From NCBI GenBank assembly GCA_946042585.1, contig CAMGDO010000014.1, forward strand, positions 1-10,572: 10,572 bases of DNA, in the 5' to 3' direction. The notes below the pieces were generated by a model. It worked only from the letters and a program-made list of their open reading frames with translations. It was not told the origin of the DNA and did not search any database. The number at the start of each line of letters is the position of its first letter. The stretch's first letter is position 1. The stretch is from an uncultured Clostridia bacterium. GTDB taxonomy: Bacteria > Bacillota > Clostridia > Christensenellales > Aristaeellaceae. Made by a program: the position numbers and the translations under genes. Shown piece after piece: positions 1 to 5,526 of this stretch.

Positions 1-24
1 TCCGAAAGGGTTTCCGTGTTTTTT
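1..24 (+). repeat. Left copy of direct repeat (tRNA-Cys terminator end; likely att site)
   Basis: Bases 1-24 are identical to 618-641. In the right copy this stretch is the 3' part of the terminator hairpin that follows a tRNA-Cys 3' half. The stem is cut by the window edge here, but the GAAA loop (4-7), the 3' arm GGGTTTCCG (8-16) and a T run (19-26) are visible. The copies diverge from base 25 versus 642. I infer that an intact tRNA-Cys gene ends just left of the window and that this is the other attachment-site copy. Confidence 0.75.
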
Positions 25-26
25 TT

Positions 27-60
27 GTATAAAGAAAACCACTGGATAAAAGCCAGCGGT
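27..60 (-). terminator. Rho-independent terminator of the small membrane-protein gene
   Basis: On the minus strand the arms ACCGCTGG (60-53) and CCAGTGGT (45-38) form an 8-bp stem with one G-T wobble and a 7-nt loop. It is followed by TTTTCTTT. It lies about 40 bases beyond the stop codon of the minus-strand gene at 102-305, in the right orientation to end that transcript. Confidence 0.75.
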
Positions 61-101
61 TCAGTGAAGCCTATGGCGACGAGAAAACCTATTAAACCTT
101 T

Positions 102-305
102 TCAAACCAATGTCTTGCGATTTTCTTTTTGAGATTTAACCTGGCTCTCCTTATGCTCGTCCCATTTCTCGCACAACTTTTTGGCAATATATGCAACGAT
201 CAGATAGAAGACAAATACGCCTGCTTTGAATCCAATTACATACCCCAATAATGTATTGAGGATTGTTGCCAAAAACAAACAACCTAACCAAATCAATACC
301 TTCAC
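102..305 (-). CDS. Small two-helix membrane protein, unknown function
   Basis: This gene encodes 67 residues. The GTG at 305 is chosen as start because AAGGAGAGG (320-312) lies 6 bases upstream of it; a longer reading from GTG 326 would start upstream of that ribosome binding site. Two hydrophobic stretches are visible, residues 2-22 and about 27-45, followed by a charged, hydrophilic tail rich in Lys and Glu (AKKLCEKWDEHKE, then a lysine-rich end). That fits a protein with two membrane helices and a cytoplasmic tail. It resembles small uncharacterised membrane proteins of Clostridia, but I cannot assign a function. The gene lies alone between two copies of a tRNA-Cys-derived repeat, with its own promoter (437-465) and terminator (27-60). 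It therefore looks like the sole cargo of a mini-cassette. A role in that element's stability or defence would be speculation. Confidence 0.7.
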   Translation of the reverse strand: MKVLIWLGCLFLATILNTLLGYVIGFKAGVFVFYLIVAYIAKKLCEKWDEHKESQVKSQKENRKTLV

Positions 306-436
306 GATTATCCTCTCCTTTCTCACATGTTCTTCACTCAGTTGAAGTTTGCCCTTTTTCTCTTACTAATTTACTATTCGTACAACACTATGACTCAAAG
401 AAAAATGATGTCTAAATGGCTGCTAATTATAATAAT

Positions 437-465
437 TTTATAACATTAAAACCATTTTTTGTCAA
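437..465 (-). promoter_or_regulatory. Sigma-A type promoter for the small membrane-protein gene
   Basis: On the minus strand TTGACA (465-460) and TATAAA (442-437) are separated by exactly 17 bases, close to consensus. Transcription would start near 430 and give a leader of about 125 bases before the GTG at 305. A short GTAC-C-GTAC symmetry (474-482) lies just upstream of the -35 and could be an operator; this is weak. The rest of 306-556 holds no gene that I can support. Confidence 0.75.
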
Positions 466-556
466 TACAAAAAAGTACCGTACAACCCCTTTCTGCCCTT
501 CTCCGCTCCACGCAATGTTGATTGAAAGATGTGAAAAGGATGCTCGCTTGCCCCCA

Positions 557-601
557 TTGCAAAACCTTTATTCCCCAGTTCGAATCTGGGTGGCACCTCC
601 A
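557..601 (+). pseudogene. 3' half of tRNA-Cys (GCA), attachment-site remnant
   Basis: This is a tRNA 3' half without its 5' half. The anticodon loop TTGCAAA (557-563) contains GCA at 559-561. It is followed by the 3' anticodon strand ACCTT (564-568), a 5-nt variable loop (569-573), a T arm CCCAG-TTCGAAT-CTGGG (574-590), the acceptor strand TGGCACC (591-597), discriminator T (598) and CCA (599-601). U73 together with anticodon GCA identifies tRNA-Cys. Upstream bases cannot pair with the anticodon strand or acceptor, and no D arm is present, so the gene is not functional. tRNA 3' halves are classic att cores for tyrosine integrases, and an integrase gene follows at 803. The sequence does not show where the core begins; it is probably near the anticodon. 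Confidence 0.85.
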
Positions 602-611
602 TGATACAGCG

Positions 612-641
612 CGGAAATCCGAAAGGGTTTCCGTGTTTTTT
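612..641 (+). terminator. tRNA-Cys terminator; right copy of direct repeat
   Basis: The arms CGGAAATCC (612-620) and GGGTTTCCG (625-633) form a 9-bp stem with one T-G wobble, closed by a GAAA tetraloop. A T run follows at 636-641. It lies 10 bases beyond the CCA of the tRNA-Cys remnant. Bases 618-641 equal 1-24, so tRNA end and terminator were duplicated together. The 160 bases between it and the integrase start show no gene; integrase arm-binding sites could lie there, but I cannot resolve them. Confidence 0.85.
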
Positions 642-802
642 GTTGTTTTCGGGATGGTTCTGATGCCCAAATGAGCAAAAACAAAGATCGGGCAGTTTGG
701 GATATACCCGTGAAAAGAAGAGAAAAACAGCCATGAAAAGGCACTAAAAGGTCGCGAATTTTCTCTGTTTTGGAAGGCCTCCAGCAAGGAGGAGAACACC
801 AA

Positions 803-1225
803 ATGAAGCCCACGCGTGCCTATGGAGAAGGAACAGTTTATCAGGAAGGTGTAAACAAATGGACAGCCAGAATTACTCTTGGCAAAACGCCTGATGGCAA
901 GCCCCTCACCAAACGCTTCAGCGCCAAAACCAAAGCGGCAGCAGAGAAGAAACTGTGGGATTTCAAAAAGGCGCAAAGAAAGGAAGCAAAGCCGTCCACT
1001 GTCCAATACACCCTGGCGGCTTACCTTGATTTCTCGATGAAAACCTATCAGTATCAAAAACTTAAACCGCTCAGCTACGACTGCCCGGAAAGCACCATCC
1101 GCAATCATATTCTCCCCCAACTGGGAAAGATGAAGTTCGCGCAGGTTTCGCGTGATGATATCCAGCGGCTTATGGAGAAGTTCTTGAATGCAATCACGAC
1201 ACCAAAGATGGGCACAATCTTATAA
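803..1225 (+). pseudogene. int: Tyrosine-type integrase, catalytic domain lost
   Basis: The ATG at 803 follows AAGGAGGA with good spacing. The N-terminus (EGTVYQEG, then WTARITLG and the region ending KRFSAKTKAAAEKKL) matches the AP2-like arm-DNA-binding domain of phage and ICE integrases. It is followed by a SAM-like core-binding domain (TLAAYLDF, through RNHILPQLGKMKFAQVSRDD to IQRL). Complete members run to about 370-400 residues and carry the R, H-x-x-R and Y catalytic residues. Here authentic sequence ends near 1170, and the last codons to the TAA at 1225 are antisense to the permease fragment. Strand transfer is therefore impossible. The gene sits 160 bases from the tRNA-Cys att remnant and points away from it, the usual layout for a tRNA-targeting integrase. 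It probably belonged to a second element behind the mini-cassette. Confidence 0.85.
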
Positions 1226-1350
1226 ATGAGAAAATACATCATGCCGGGCAATGCAAACAGATAAAGCAGCCAGTATTTTTTCAGTGCATGCAATATTCCT
1301 GCGCCCAAAGCCTGCCGTTGATACAAAGAAACAGCGTCCTTTGTTGTCAC
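1170..1350 (-). pseudogene. ABC sugar permease, LplB-type, N-terminal fragment
   Basis: The likely start is the GTG at 1350, preceded by GGGGGAGA four bases upstream and placed 15 bases after the stop of the FAD oxidoreductase gene. A TTG at 1368 overlapping that stop is the alternative. About 58 residues of true permease remain: a short cytoplasmic start, then a first membrane helix (YWLLYLFALPGMMYFLIYK) and the conserved stretch IVPIFGVVIAFKNF. That pattern is typical of LplB/YtcP-class binding-protein-dependent permeases that import oligosaccharides in Bacillota. The remaining roughly 240 residues, including the EAA loop that contacts the ATPase, are missing. From about 1170 the frame runs antisense into the integrase gene. 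It would have been the second gene of the FAD oxidoreductase operon. Confidence 0.8.
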
Positions 1351-1364
1351 ACGTCTCCCCCCTG

Positions 1365-3239
1365 TCAATACAGTCTCACTTCAAAAATTCTGGCCGCTTC
1401 GATGCCGTTTGTTGCCAGAACTTCTACTTTCACTTCGTCCGCCGGCATATTTTCAAAGCTTATACGGTTAAGCCGTTGATAGTTCCCGCGGATTTCCTGA
1501 CGGGCCACTTCGCACCCATCCTTATACAGCACCACGTTATAATCCTTTACGAGTTCAGGCGGCGTACCAATCAGCTGTTCTGCCTGGCGCTTAGGCGACA
1601 TGGTGATCTTCAGCGGGCGAGACAGGTCGGGGTCAAACACGATCTGCACCTGCTTGATTTCATGCGATTCGTCCAGTTTGAAAGTCACAAACTGCGCGCC
1701 ATCCGTCAACGGCAGGGACTGCCACACGTGGTTTTTGCCATTTTCCGTGCGCGTGATGCCGCTGACAAGATTTTGCACCTCGCAGCCCGGCACTTCACTG
1801 CTGGCAGTGATAACAGCAGTGCGCGCGAGGTTGGCAGGATCATTCTCCTTCAGGCCCGGCAGATAGCAGTCATCATATAGCAACTGCTGCTGTACTTCTG
1901 TGATATGCTCCGCAGCTACTTCAGCGGGATCACAATCATGCTTGATTGCAACAGCCGCTGCCGTACCCATCGCCTGACCGCCCACCGCACATGTAGCAAT
2001 CACGCGTGCAGAGGACATGGCCATTTTACTTGCTCCCAACGCGCGGCCTCCAGCCATCAGGTTGGGCACATTTTCAGAAATATAGGAGCGCAGCGGAATG
2101 GTGTAATAACCGGGGAATGCAAACATGGAAGAAGGCGGGGCGTCAAAATTGAACAGACCGCCAATATGCATATCCATCGGCCAACCGCCGTAGGCTACTT
2201 GATCTTCAAAAATGCGGTTGGCGACAATATCGTTTTCGTTGAGCATATATAGCGCCTTCAGGCGGCGGCTTTCACGTGTGCCGGGCAGCATACCCACCCA
2301 CACCAGTTCATAGTTGTCCGCGCCATGATCGCCTTCGTTCTTAATGTGATTCCAGATGCCATATACGCACTTGAGCACATCATCGCGGATGCTTTCATAT
2401 TCGGCAATAATATCCGCTTCCTTACCGACAACTTCAATCCACCAGTAGCCGTATTCCAGGCAATACTTTTCCAGTGCTTTGCCACTGGATGCATGCTTTT
2501 CGTTGTTGGAGAAGATATCGCCCGTTTCATTTGCGCCCATACTGTAAATGGATGCGCTGTTGCCATGCGGACGGAAACGCAACTGCTCTTCCGTGAAATG
2601 ATACACATCAATGGGCGGCGTAAAGGGCACGGGATGATCACGACGGATTGCCTGGAAAAACAGCGTATTGCCCATGCGGTGCTGATCAGCAACATCCTGC
2701 GCATGGGGCTCATTATAAGCCGCCTTGTCTTCACGTCCTGTGGTGTATTCCGCACCTGCCATGAAGCCCAGCGTCAGGTTGCCGGTACAGTCAATAAACT
2801 GTTTCGCAGTCAGGTGCCAGTGAATCTCCGTCGTGCCCTGATAACACGTAATGCCTGAAATTCTGCCTTCCTGCACATCGCAGTCGTACATATCAGCATT
2901 CATGAACACCGTCAGATTCTTTTCACTCTTGACGCTGTTGAATAATACGGCGTCCCAGATAGAAAAATTATATGTATCATTTATATGCTTGTTTTCAAGC
3001 AAGATCTCCTGCAGGATACCAGTTTCCTCCAGGTCGGGTTTAATGTTATTGGCTGTCGCGCCGCAAATGCCTACGCGGATTTCGCTGCTGGCATTGCCGC
3101 CCAAAACAGGACGCGCATGTACCAGCGCCGTTTTTACGCCCATTCTCGCGCATGCTTTTGCCGCGCAAATGCCTGTCATACCGCCGCCGATAATAATCAC
3201 TTCGAAATCTTCGTGTTTGCGTTTTGATCTTATAGCCAT
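1365..3239 (-). CDS. FAD-dependent oxidoreductase (PF12831-like) with discoidin-like C-terminus
   Basis: The gene encodes 624 residues. The ATG at 3239 is preferred over an upstream in-frame ATG at 3272 because GGAGGA (3256-3251) lies just before it and the protein then starts a few residues ahead of the first strand. The N-terminus holds a Rossmann FAD motif (VIIIGGGMTGICAAKACARM, residues about 14-33) and the GGNASSEIRVG stretch of the FAD_oxidored family. A second FAD-contacting region with NLMAGGRALGASKMAMSSAR lies near residue 400. Residues about 480-624 look like an F5/8-type C (discoidin) beta-sandwich with a conserved VWQS and VTFKL pattern, a fold often used to bind glycans. There is no signal peptide, so the enzyme should be cytoplasmic. 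Substrates of this family are mostly unknown; the neighbouring sugar permease, GntR regulator and ribulokinase remnant point to a sugar derivative. No frameshift is seen and the gene appears intact. Confidence 0.85.
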   Translation of the reverse strand: MAIRSKRKHEDFEVIIIGGGMTGICAAKACARMGVKTALVHARPVLGGNASSEIRVGICGATANNIKPDLEETGILQEILLENKHINDTYNFSIWDAVLFNSVKSEKNLTVFMNADMYDCDVQEGRISGITCYQGTTEIHWHLTAKQFIDCTGNLTLGFMAGAEYTTGREDKAAYNEPHAQDVADQHRMGNTLFFQAIRRDHPVPFTPPIDVYHFTEEQLRFRPHGNSASIYSMGANETGDIFSNNEKHASSGKALEKYCLEYGYWWIEVVGKEADIIAEYESIRDDVLKCVYGIWNHIKNEGDHGADNYELVWVGMLPGTRESRRLKALYMLNENDIVANRIFEDQVAYGGWPMDMHIGGLFNFDAPPSSMFAFPGYYTIPLRSYISENVPNLMAGGRALGASKMAMSSARVIATCAVGGQAMGTAAAVAIKHDCDPAEVAAEHITEVQQQLLYDDCYLPGLKENDPANLARTAVITASSEVPGCEVQNLVSGITRTENGKNHVWQSLPLTDGAQFVTFKLDESHEIKQVQIVFDPDLSRPLKITMSPKRQAEQLIGTPPELVKDYNVVLYKDGCEVARQEIRGNYQRLNRISFENMPADEVKVEVLATNGIEAARIFEVRLY

Positions 3240-3295
3240 ATTTATGAGCTTCCTCCACATTGCAAAGTACATTGCTCAAAAAATTTTCTGGTAAG

Positions 3296-3325
3296 AGATT
3301 AGCACCGCCGATCACTGAGTGTCAA
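3296..3325 (-). promoter_or_regulatory. Possible promoter of the FAD oxidoreductase operon
   Basis: On the minus strand a perfect TTGACA (3325-3320) is followed after 18 bases by a poor -10, TAATCT (3301-3296). It lies about 60 bases upstream of the ATG at 3239. The weak -10 would fit a promoter that is regulated, but the assignment is tentative. Confidence 0.4.
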
Positions 3326-3340
3326 TATGTTCTCAAAATT

Positions 3341-3356
3341 AGGTAAGCAAGTACCT
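3341..3356. promoter_or_regulatory. Candidate operator for the GntR regulator
   Basis: AGGTA (3341-3345) and TACCT (3352-3356) form a perfect 5-bp inverted repeat with a 6-bp spacer, in the divergent intergenic region between the FAD oxidoreductase and gntR-type genes. GntR proteins bind short dyads as dimers, so the position is apt. The repeat is short enough to occur by chance. Confidence 0.3.
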
Positions 3357-3396
3357 TTTTGTGTGTATAAATTAGATATAAACTGACAGTATGTAT

Positions 3397-3425
3397 TTGA
3401 CATTTATTTGAGTTTATGATATATT
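3397..3425 (+). promoter_or_regulatory. Sigma-A type promoter of the GntR regulator gene
   Basis: TTGACA (3397-3402) and TATATT (3420-3425) are 17 bases apart, and TGA directly before the -10 makes it an extended -10 promoter. The transcript would begin near 3432, about 20 bases before the ATG at 3455, so the leader holds little more than the ribosome binding site. Confidence 0.75.
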
Positions 3426-3454
3426 TTCATCAATCTCAAAAAGGAGAAAAAGCA

Positions 3455-4189
3455 ATGGCTAAGCTATATCAGGAAATTCTGGAATATATGGATCAGAAAA
3501 TCTCTTCAGCTGAATGGCCGATTGGTTTTAAGCTTCCTCGAGAAATAGATTTGTGTGAAGAATTTCATATCAGCAGAACCACCTTGCGACGTGCACTTGC
3601 CATTTTAACCGAAAAAGGGCGGTTGCAAAGAGTAAAGGGCACCGGTACTTTTGTCATCGAACCTAAGATTATCGAAAACATCACGTTGTTTATTGACAGC
3701 TTTGCTGAAGAACTCAAAGAGCGCGGTCAGTCCGTCGTTACACAGGTACTTGAGCTTCACCCGGTTACTGCCGATATCCGCATTGCCGCGTGCATGGGAA
3801 TAAATGAAAATGAGCCACTGATCAAACTGCGTCGCTTGCGCTTTGCTGCCGAACGTTTCGAAGAAGGCCCGGTTGTTCTGACCACATCTTATTTCCCCTA
3901 TGACATTGGACAAATCTTCATGAAATATGATATGGAAAAAGAATCGGTACGCCAAATCTGCCGCAAAAACGGTATCATTCATGACCATACTACCAAGCGC
4001 ATCAATGCCGTACATTTGCCGCCGCTTGAATGCCGTTTGCTTGGTTCTGCTGACAATGATATCTTTATGTCATTTTATACAAGAATTTACGACACTTCTT
4101 CGCGTTGTATCGAATATGCCGAAAGCTATTATCCGGTTGACCGCAACGAATTCTCCATCACCACGCTTTCCCGCCCTGCAAAGGACTAA
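3455..4189 (+). CDS. GntR-family (HutC/UTRA) transcriptional regulator
   Basis: The gene encodes 244 residues, the normal length for this family. The ATG at 3455 follows AAGGAG by eight bases and replaces an upstream in-frame ATG at 3416 that lies inside the promoter. Residues about 5-70 form the winged helix-turn-helix with the signature LPREIDLCEEFHISRTTLRR and the wing GRLQRVKGTGTFV. Residues about 85-240 form the UTRA ligand domain, with the typical PLIKLRRLRFA and CIEYAESYYPVDRNEF strands. UTRA proteins sense small metabolites such as sugar phosphates and usually act as repressors that are released by the ligand. The gene is divergent from the FAD oxidoreductase operon and is followed at once by a ribulokinase-type remnant, so it most likely controlled this sugar locus. 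It appears intact. Confidence 0.9.
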   Translation: MAKLYQEILEYMDQKISSAEWPIGFKLPREIDLCEEFHISRTTLRRALAILTEKGRLQRVKGTGTFVIEPKIIENITLFIDSFAEELKERGQSVVTQVLELHPVTADIRIAACMGINENEPLIKLRRLRFAAERFEEGPVVLTTSYFPYDIGQIFMKYDMEKESVRQICRKNGIIHDHTTKRINAVHLPPLECRLLGSADNDIFMSFYTRIYDTSSRCIEYAESYYPVDRNEFSITTLSRPAKD

Positions 4190-4194
4190 GCTTT

Positions 4195-4395
4195 TCCATA
4201 TGCGAAATCAAAGGCATTGGCGTGTGCACAACAGCCGGCACAATTCTGCCCACACTGGACGAAGGAACACCGCTTTTTGAGTTAAAGTCGTATGCACACG
4301 CTCCACATGCATATATGAAGATATGGAAACACCACGGTGCTATTGAGATTGCCGGGCAAATGAAGCAACTTGCAGCAAAACGAAATGAAGAATCT
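4195..4395 (+). pseudogene. Internal fragment of ribulokinase-type (FGGY) sugar kinase
   Basis: Just behind the regulator stop codon an open frame, without its own start, reads IKGIGVCTTAGTILPTLDEG and later SYAHAPHAYMKIWKHHG. This matches the L-ribulokinase (AraB) stretch with IGIGIDFTACTILPVD and PHSYVKLWKHHAA in the N-terminal FGGY domain, roughly residues 80-150 of about 560. Both ends are missing: no N-terminal phosphate-binding motif, and the similarity stops near 4395, after KQLAAKRNEESF. The match breaks the usual D-F-T-A-C motif (C-T-T-A-G here). It is a remnant of a kinase gene once co-transcribed with the GntR gene. It suggests that the locus handled a pentose or related sugar. Confidence 0.65.
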
Positions 4396-4401
4396 TTCTC
4401 A

Positions 4402-4659
4402 TCATGCAGTTTTCAGTACCTCCGGCACGGGAGCATCCTGATTGCTTGCATCGGATTTTGCGCCAAACTGTTTGATTTCAGGGAACCTGTCCGGAAACCA
4501 AGCCTTGATAGTAGGATAGCGGAACGCCTTGCTGCGGCACTGGGACATAAGTTTCACTTCTTCATACTGGTGAAAAAGCTCTGCGACGGTTTGGAGATGA
4601 CGCTGGGCGAATTTTTCAGCGCCCGGGTGTTTGAAAAACTGGAGCAGGAAATTCTATAA
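4402..4659. other. Gene debris: XRE-like C-terminal fragment (+) and unidentified open frame (-)
   Basis: Both strands are open here. On the plus strand, 4570-4659 reads VKKLCDGLEMTLGEFFS, then VFEKLEQEIL and a stop. This resembles the last helices of small XRE/Cro-type DNA-binding proteins, whose N-terminal helix-turn-helix would be missing. On the minus strand 4653-4402 is an 83-codon frame with no start codon. It ends in a natural-looking protein tail (SKAFRYPTIKAWFPDRFPEI, later EVLKTA) that I cannot identify. Either reading may be the real remnant, or each may cover part of the stretch with a breakpoint between. Neither can be a complete gene. The flanks are the kinase fragment on one side and the hairpins of the GC-rich backbone on the other. 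Confidence 0.4.
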
Positions 4660-4692
4660 AACAAACCGCCTGCGCAGGGAAAATGCAGGCGG
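4658..4692 (-). terminator. Minus-strand hairpin with T tract
   Basis: On the minus strand the arms CCGCCTGC (4692-4685) and GCAGGCGG (4673-4666) form a perfect 8-bp stem with an 11-nt loop, followed by TTTGTTTTAT. This is a good rho-independent terminator for leftward transcription from the exported-protein gene at 4771-5472. In the plus direction no T run follows. Confidence 0.7.
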
Positions 4693-4723
4693 ATATTCGG
4701 CTTGGCATACTGGAAATATACAG

Positions 4724-4755
4724 ACAGAGCGGCTGGCATATGCCAGCCGCTCTGT
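4724..4755. repeat. Perfect 32-bp palindrome
   Basis: ACAGAGCGGCTGGCAT (4724-4739) is followed directly by its exact reverse complement (4740-4755). On the minus strand it lies 15 bases past the stop of the gene at 4771-5472 and before the T-tract terminator at 4658-4692. It is probably the first of two 3'-end hairpins. No T run follows on either strand, so it may block 3' exonucleases rather than end transcription by itself. Confidence 0.8.
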
Positions 4756-4770
4756 ATTGGTGCGATGCGG

Positions 4771-5472
4771 TTATTTGAGCTGCAGCAGCTCTTCCTCGAC
4801 CGCGAAGCGATCGTACATAAACGCTTCGTCCGTCTGGTATTTTTCCGTTTCAAAGGTGTAGACGATGGGCTCGCCGTCGGCAAAGGTGTAGGTTTCGGTG
4901 ATGAACTGATCGGTGCCCGTGAGCATCTGCGTCCAGCTGTTGTCGTCATAGGTGAAGGTTTCTTCCTCCAGGGTGTTCCACACGGAGGAAGCGACCCAGG
5001 TGAGCGTATAGCCGTCGCTGCCCCAGGAGTAGACGTCCGTTTCGTGCAGCAGCCCCGCCCAGCCGTTGGCGCCATGGCTGACGATGCGGCCGTCCTCAAG
5101 CAGGGAGAAATTGCACAGCGGCTCGTTCATCACGGGCACAAAGCGGTATTCCTGCGGCATCCACAGATACAGGGAATACCAGGTGTTGCTGGCGCCCATC
5201 ACGGTGATAACCACGATGTCATCATAGCCGTCGCCATTGATATCCTGGGTGAGCACGCCGCCATCTCTGGCGTTATCCTCGATGATGGCGGGGAAGGTCT
5301 GCACGGCCTGCCCGGCGGGCGTGGTGACCTGAATGGAGATGATTTCCTCCCAGTCGCCGTTTCGGTTATACTGGCCGCCGATGGTGTCCCAGCTCACGTT
5401 CCATTGCCCATCCGCCAGCGCGGCGGAGCAGAGAAGCATCATAAACAGCGCGATACAAATCAGCTTTTTCAT
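4771..5472 (-). CDS. Exported protein with EF-hand-like / FG-GAP-like calcium loop, unknown function
   Basis: The gene encodes 233 residues. The ATG at 5472 follows AAGGAGG by eight bases. Residues 1-20 form a Sec signal peptide (MKK, a hydrophobic core, then SAALA) with likely cleavage after Ala20; a Cys at 15 is not in a lipobox. Residues 77-85 read DINGDGYDD, the calcium-binding loop seen in FG-GAP/VCBS repeats and dockerins, preceded by VLTQ and followed by IVVITV. Only one such loop is visible. Aromatic-rich beta segments follow, such as NTWYSLYLWMPQEYRF and HETDVYSWGSDGYTLTW. The C-terminal part is acidic and Thr-rich. This looks like a secreted beta-rich protein with a single integrin-like repeat. 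It lies 54 bases behind the MATE gene on the same strand and may be read through from it. I do not recognise its function. Confidence 0.8.
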   Translation of the reverse strand: MKKLICIALFMMLLCSAALADGQWNVSWDTIGGQYNRNGDWEEIISIQVTTPAGQAVQTFPAIIEDNARDGGVLTQDINGDGYDDIVVITVMGASNTWYSLYLWMPQEYRFVPVMNEPLCNFSLLEDGRIVSHGANGWAGLLHETDVYSWGSDGYTLTWVASSVWNTLEEETFTYDDNSWTQMLTGTDQFITETYTFADGEPIVYTFETEKYQTDEAFMYDRFAVEEELLQLK

Positions 5473-5526
5473 TGGTTTGACCTCCTTAATAATGCTGCAT
5501 TATATAAACGGGTGCACACGGCGCTT

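Noticed and set aside
557..601. A functional tRNA-Cys gene
   Set aside because: The 5' half (acceptor strand, D arm, 5' anticodon strand) is missing and upstream bases cannot pair.
416..604. Plus-strand 62-codon frame ending in the tRNA remnant
   Set aside because: It lacks a ribosome binding site, overlaps the minus-strand promoter and reads through the tRNA 3' half.
446..1120. Minus-strand open frame (224 codons) across the tRNA-Cys remnant, terminator and integrase
   Set aside because: It runs antisense through a tRNA fragment, a terminator and a clear integrase domain, and has no protein-family features.
1..4660. A complete mobile element (IS, transposon or prophage)
   Set aside because: No transposase, no terminal inverted repeats and no phage structural genes are seen; only a broken integrase and att remnants remain.
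5496..5501. Separate promoter for the exported-protein gene at 4771-5472
   Set aside because: A TATAAT is present on the minus strand, but no -35 lies at a proper distance, so read-through from the MATE gene is at least as likely.
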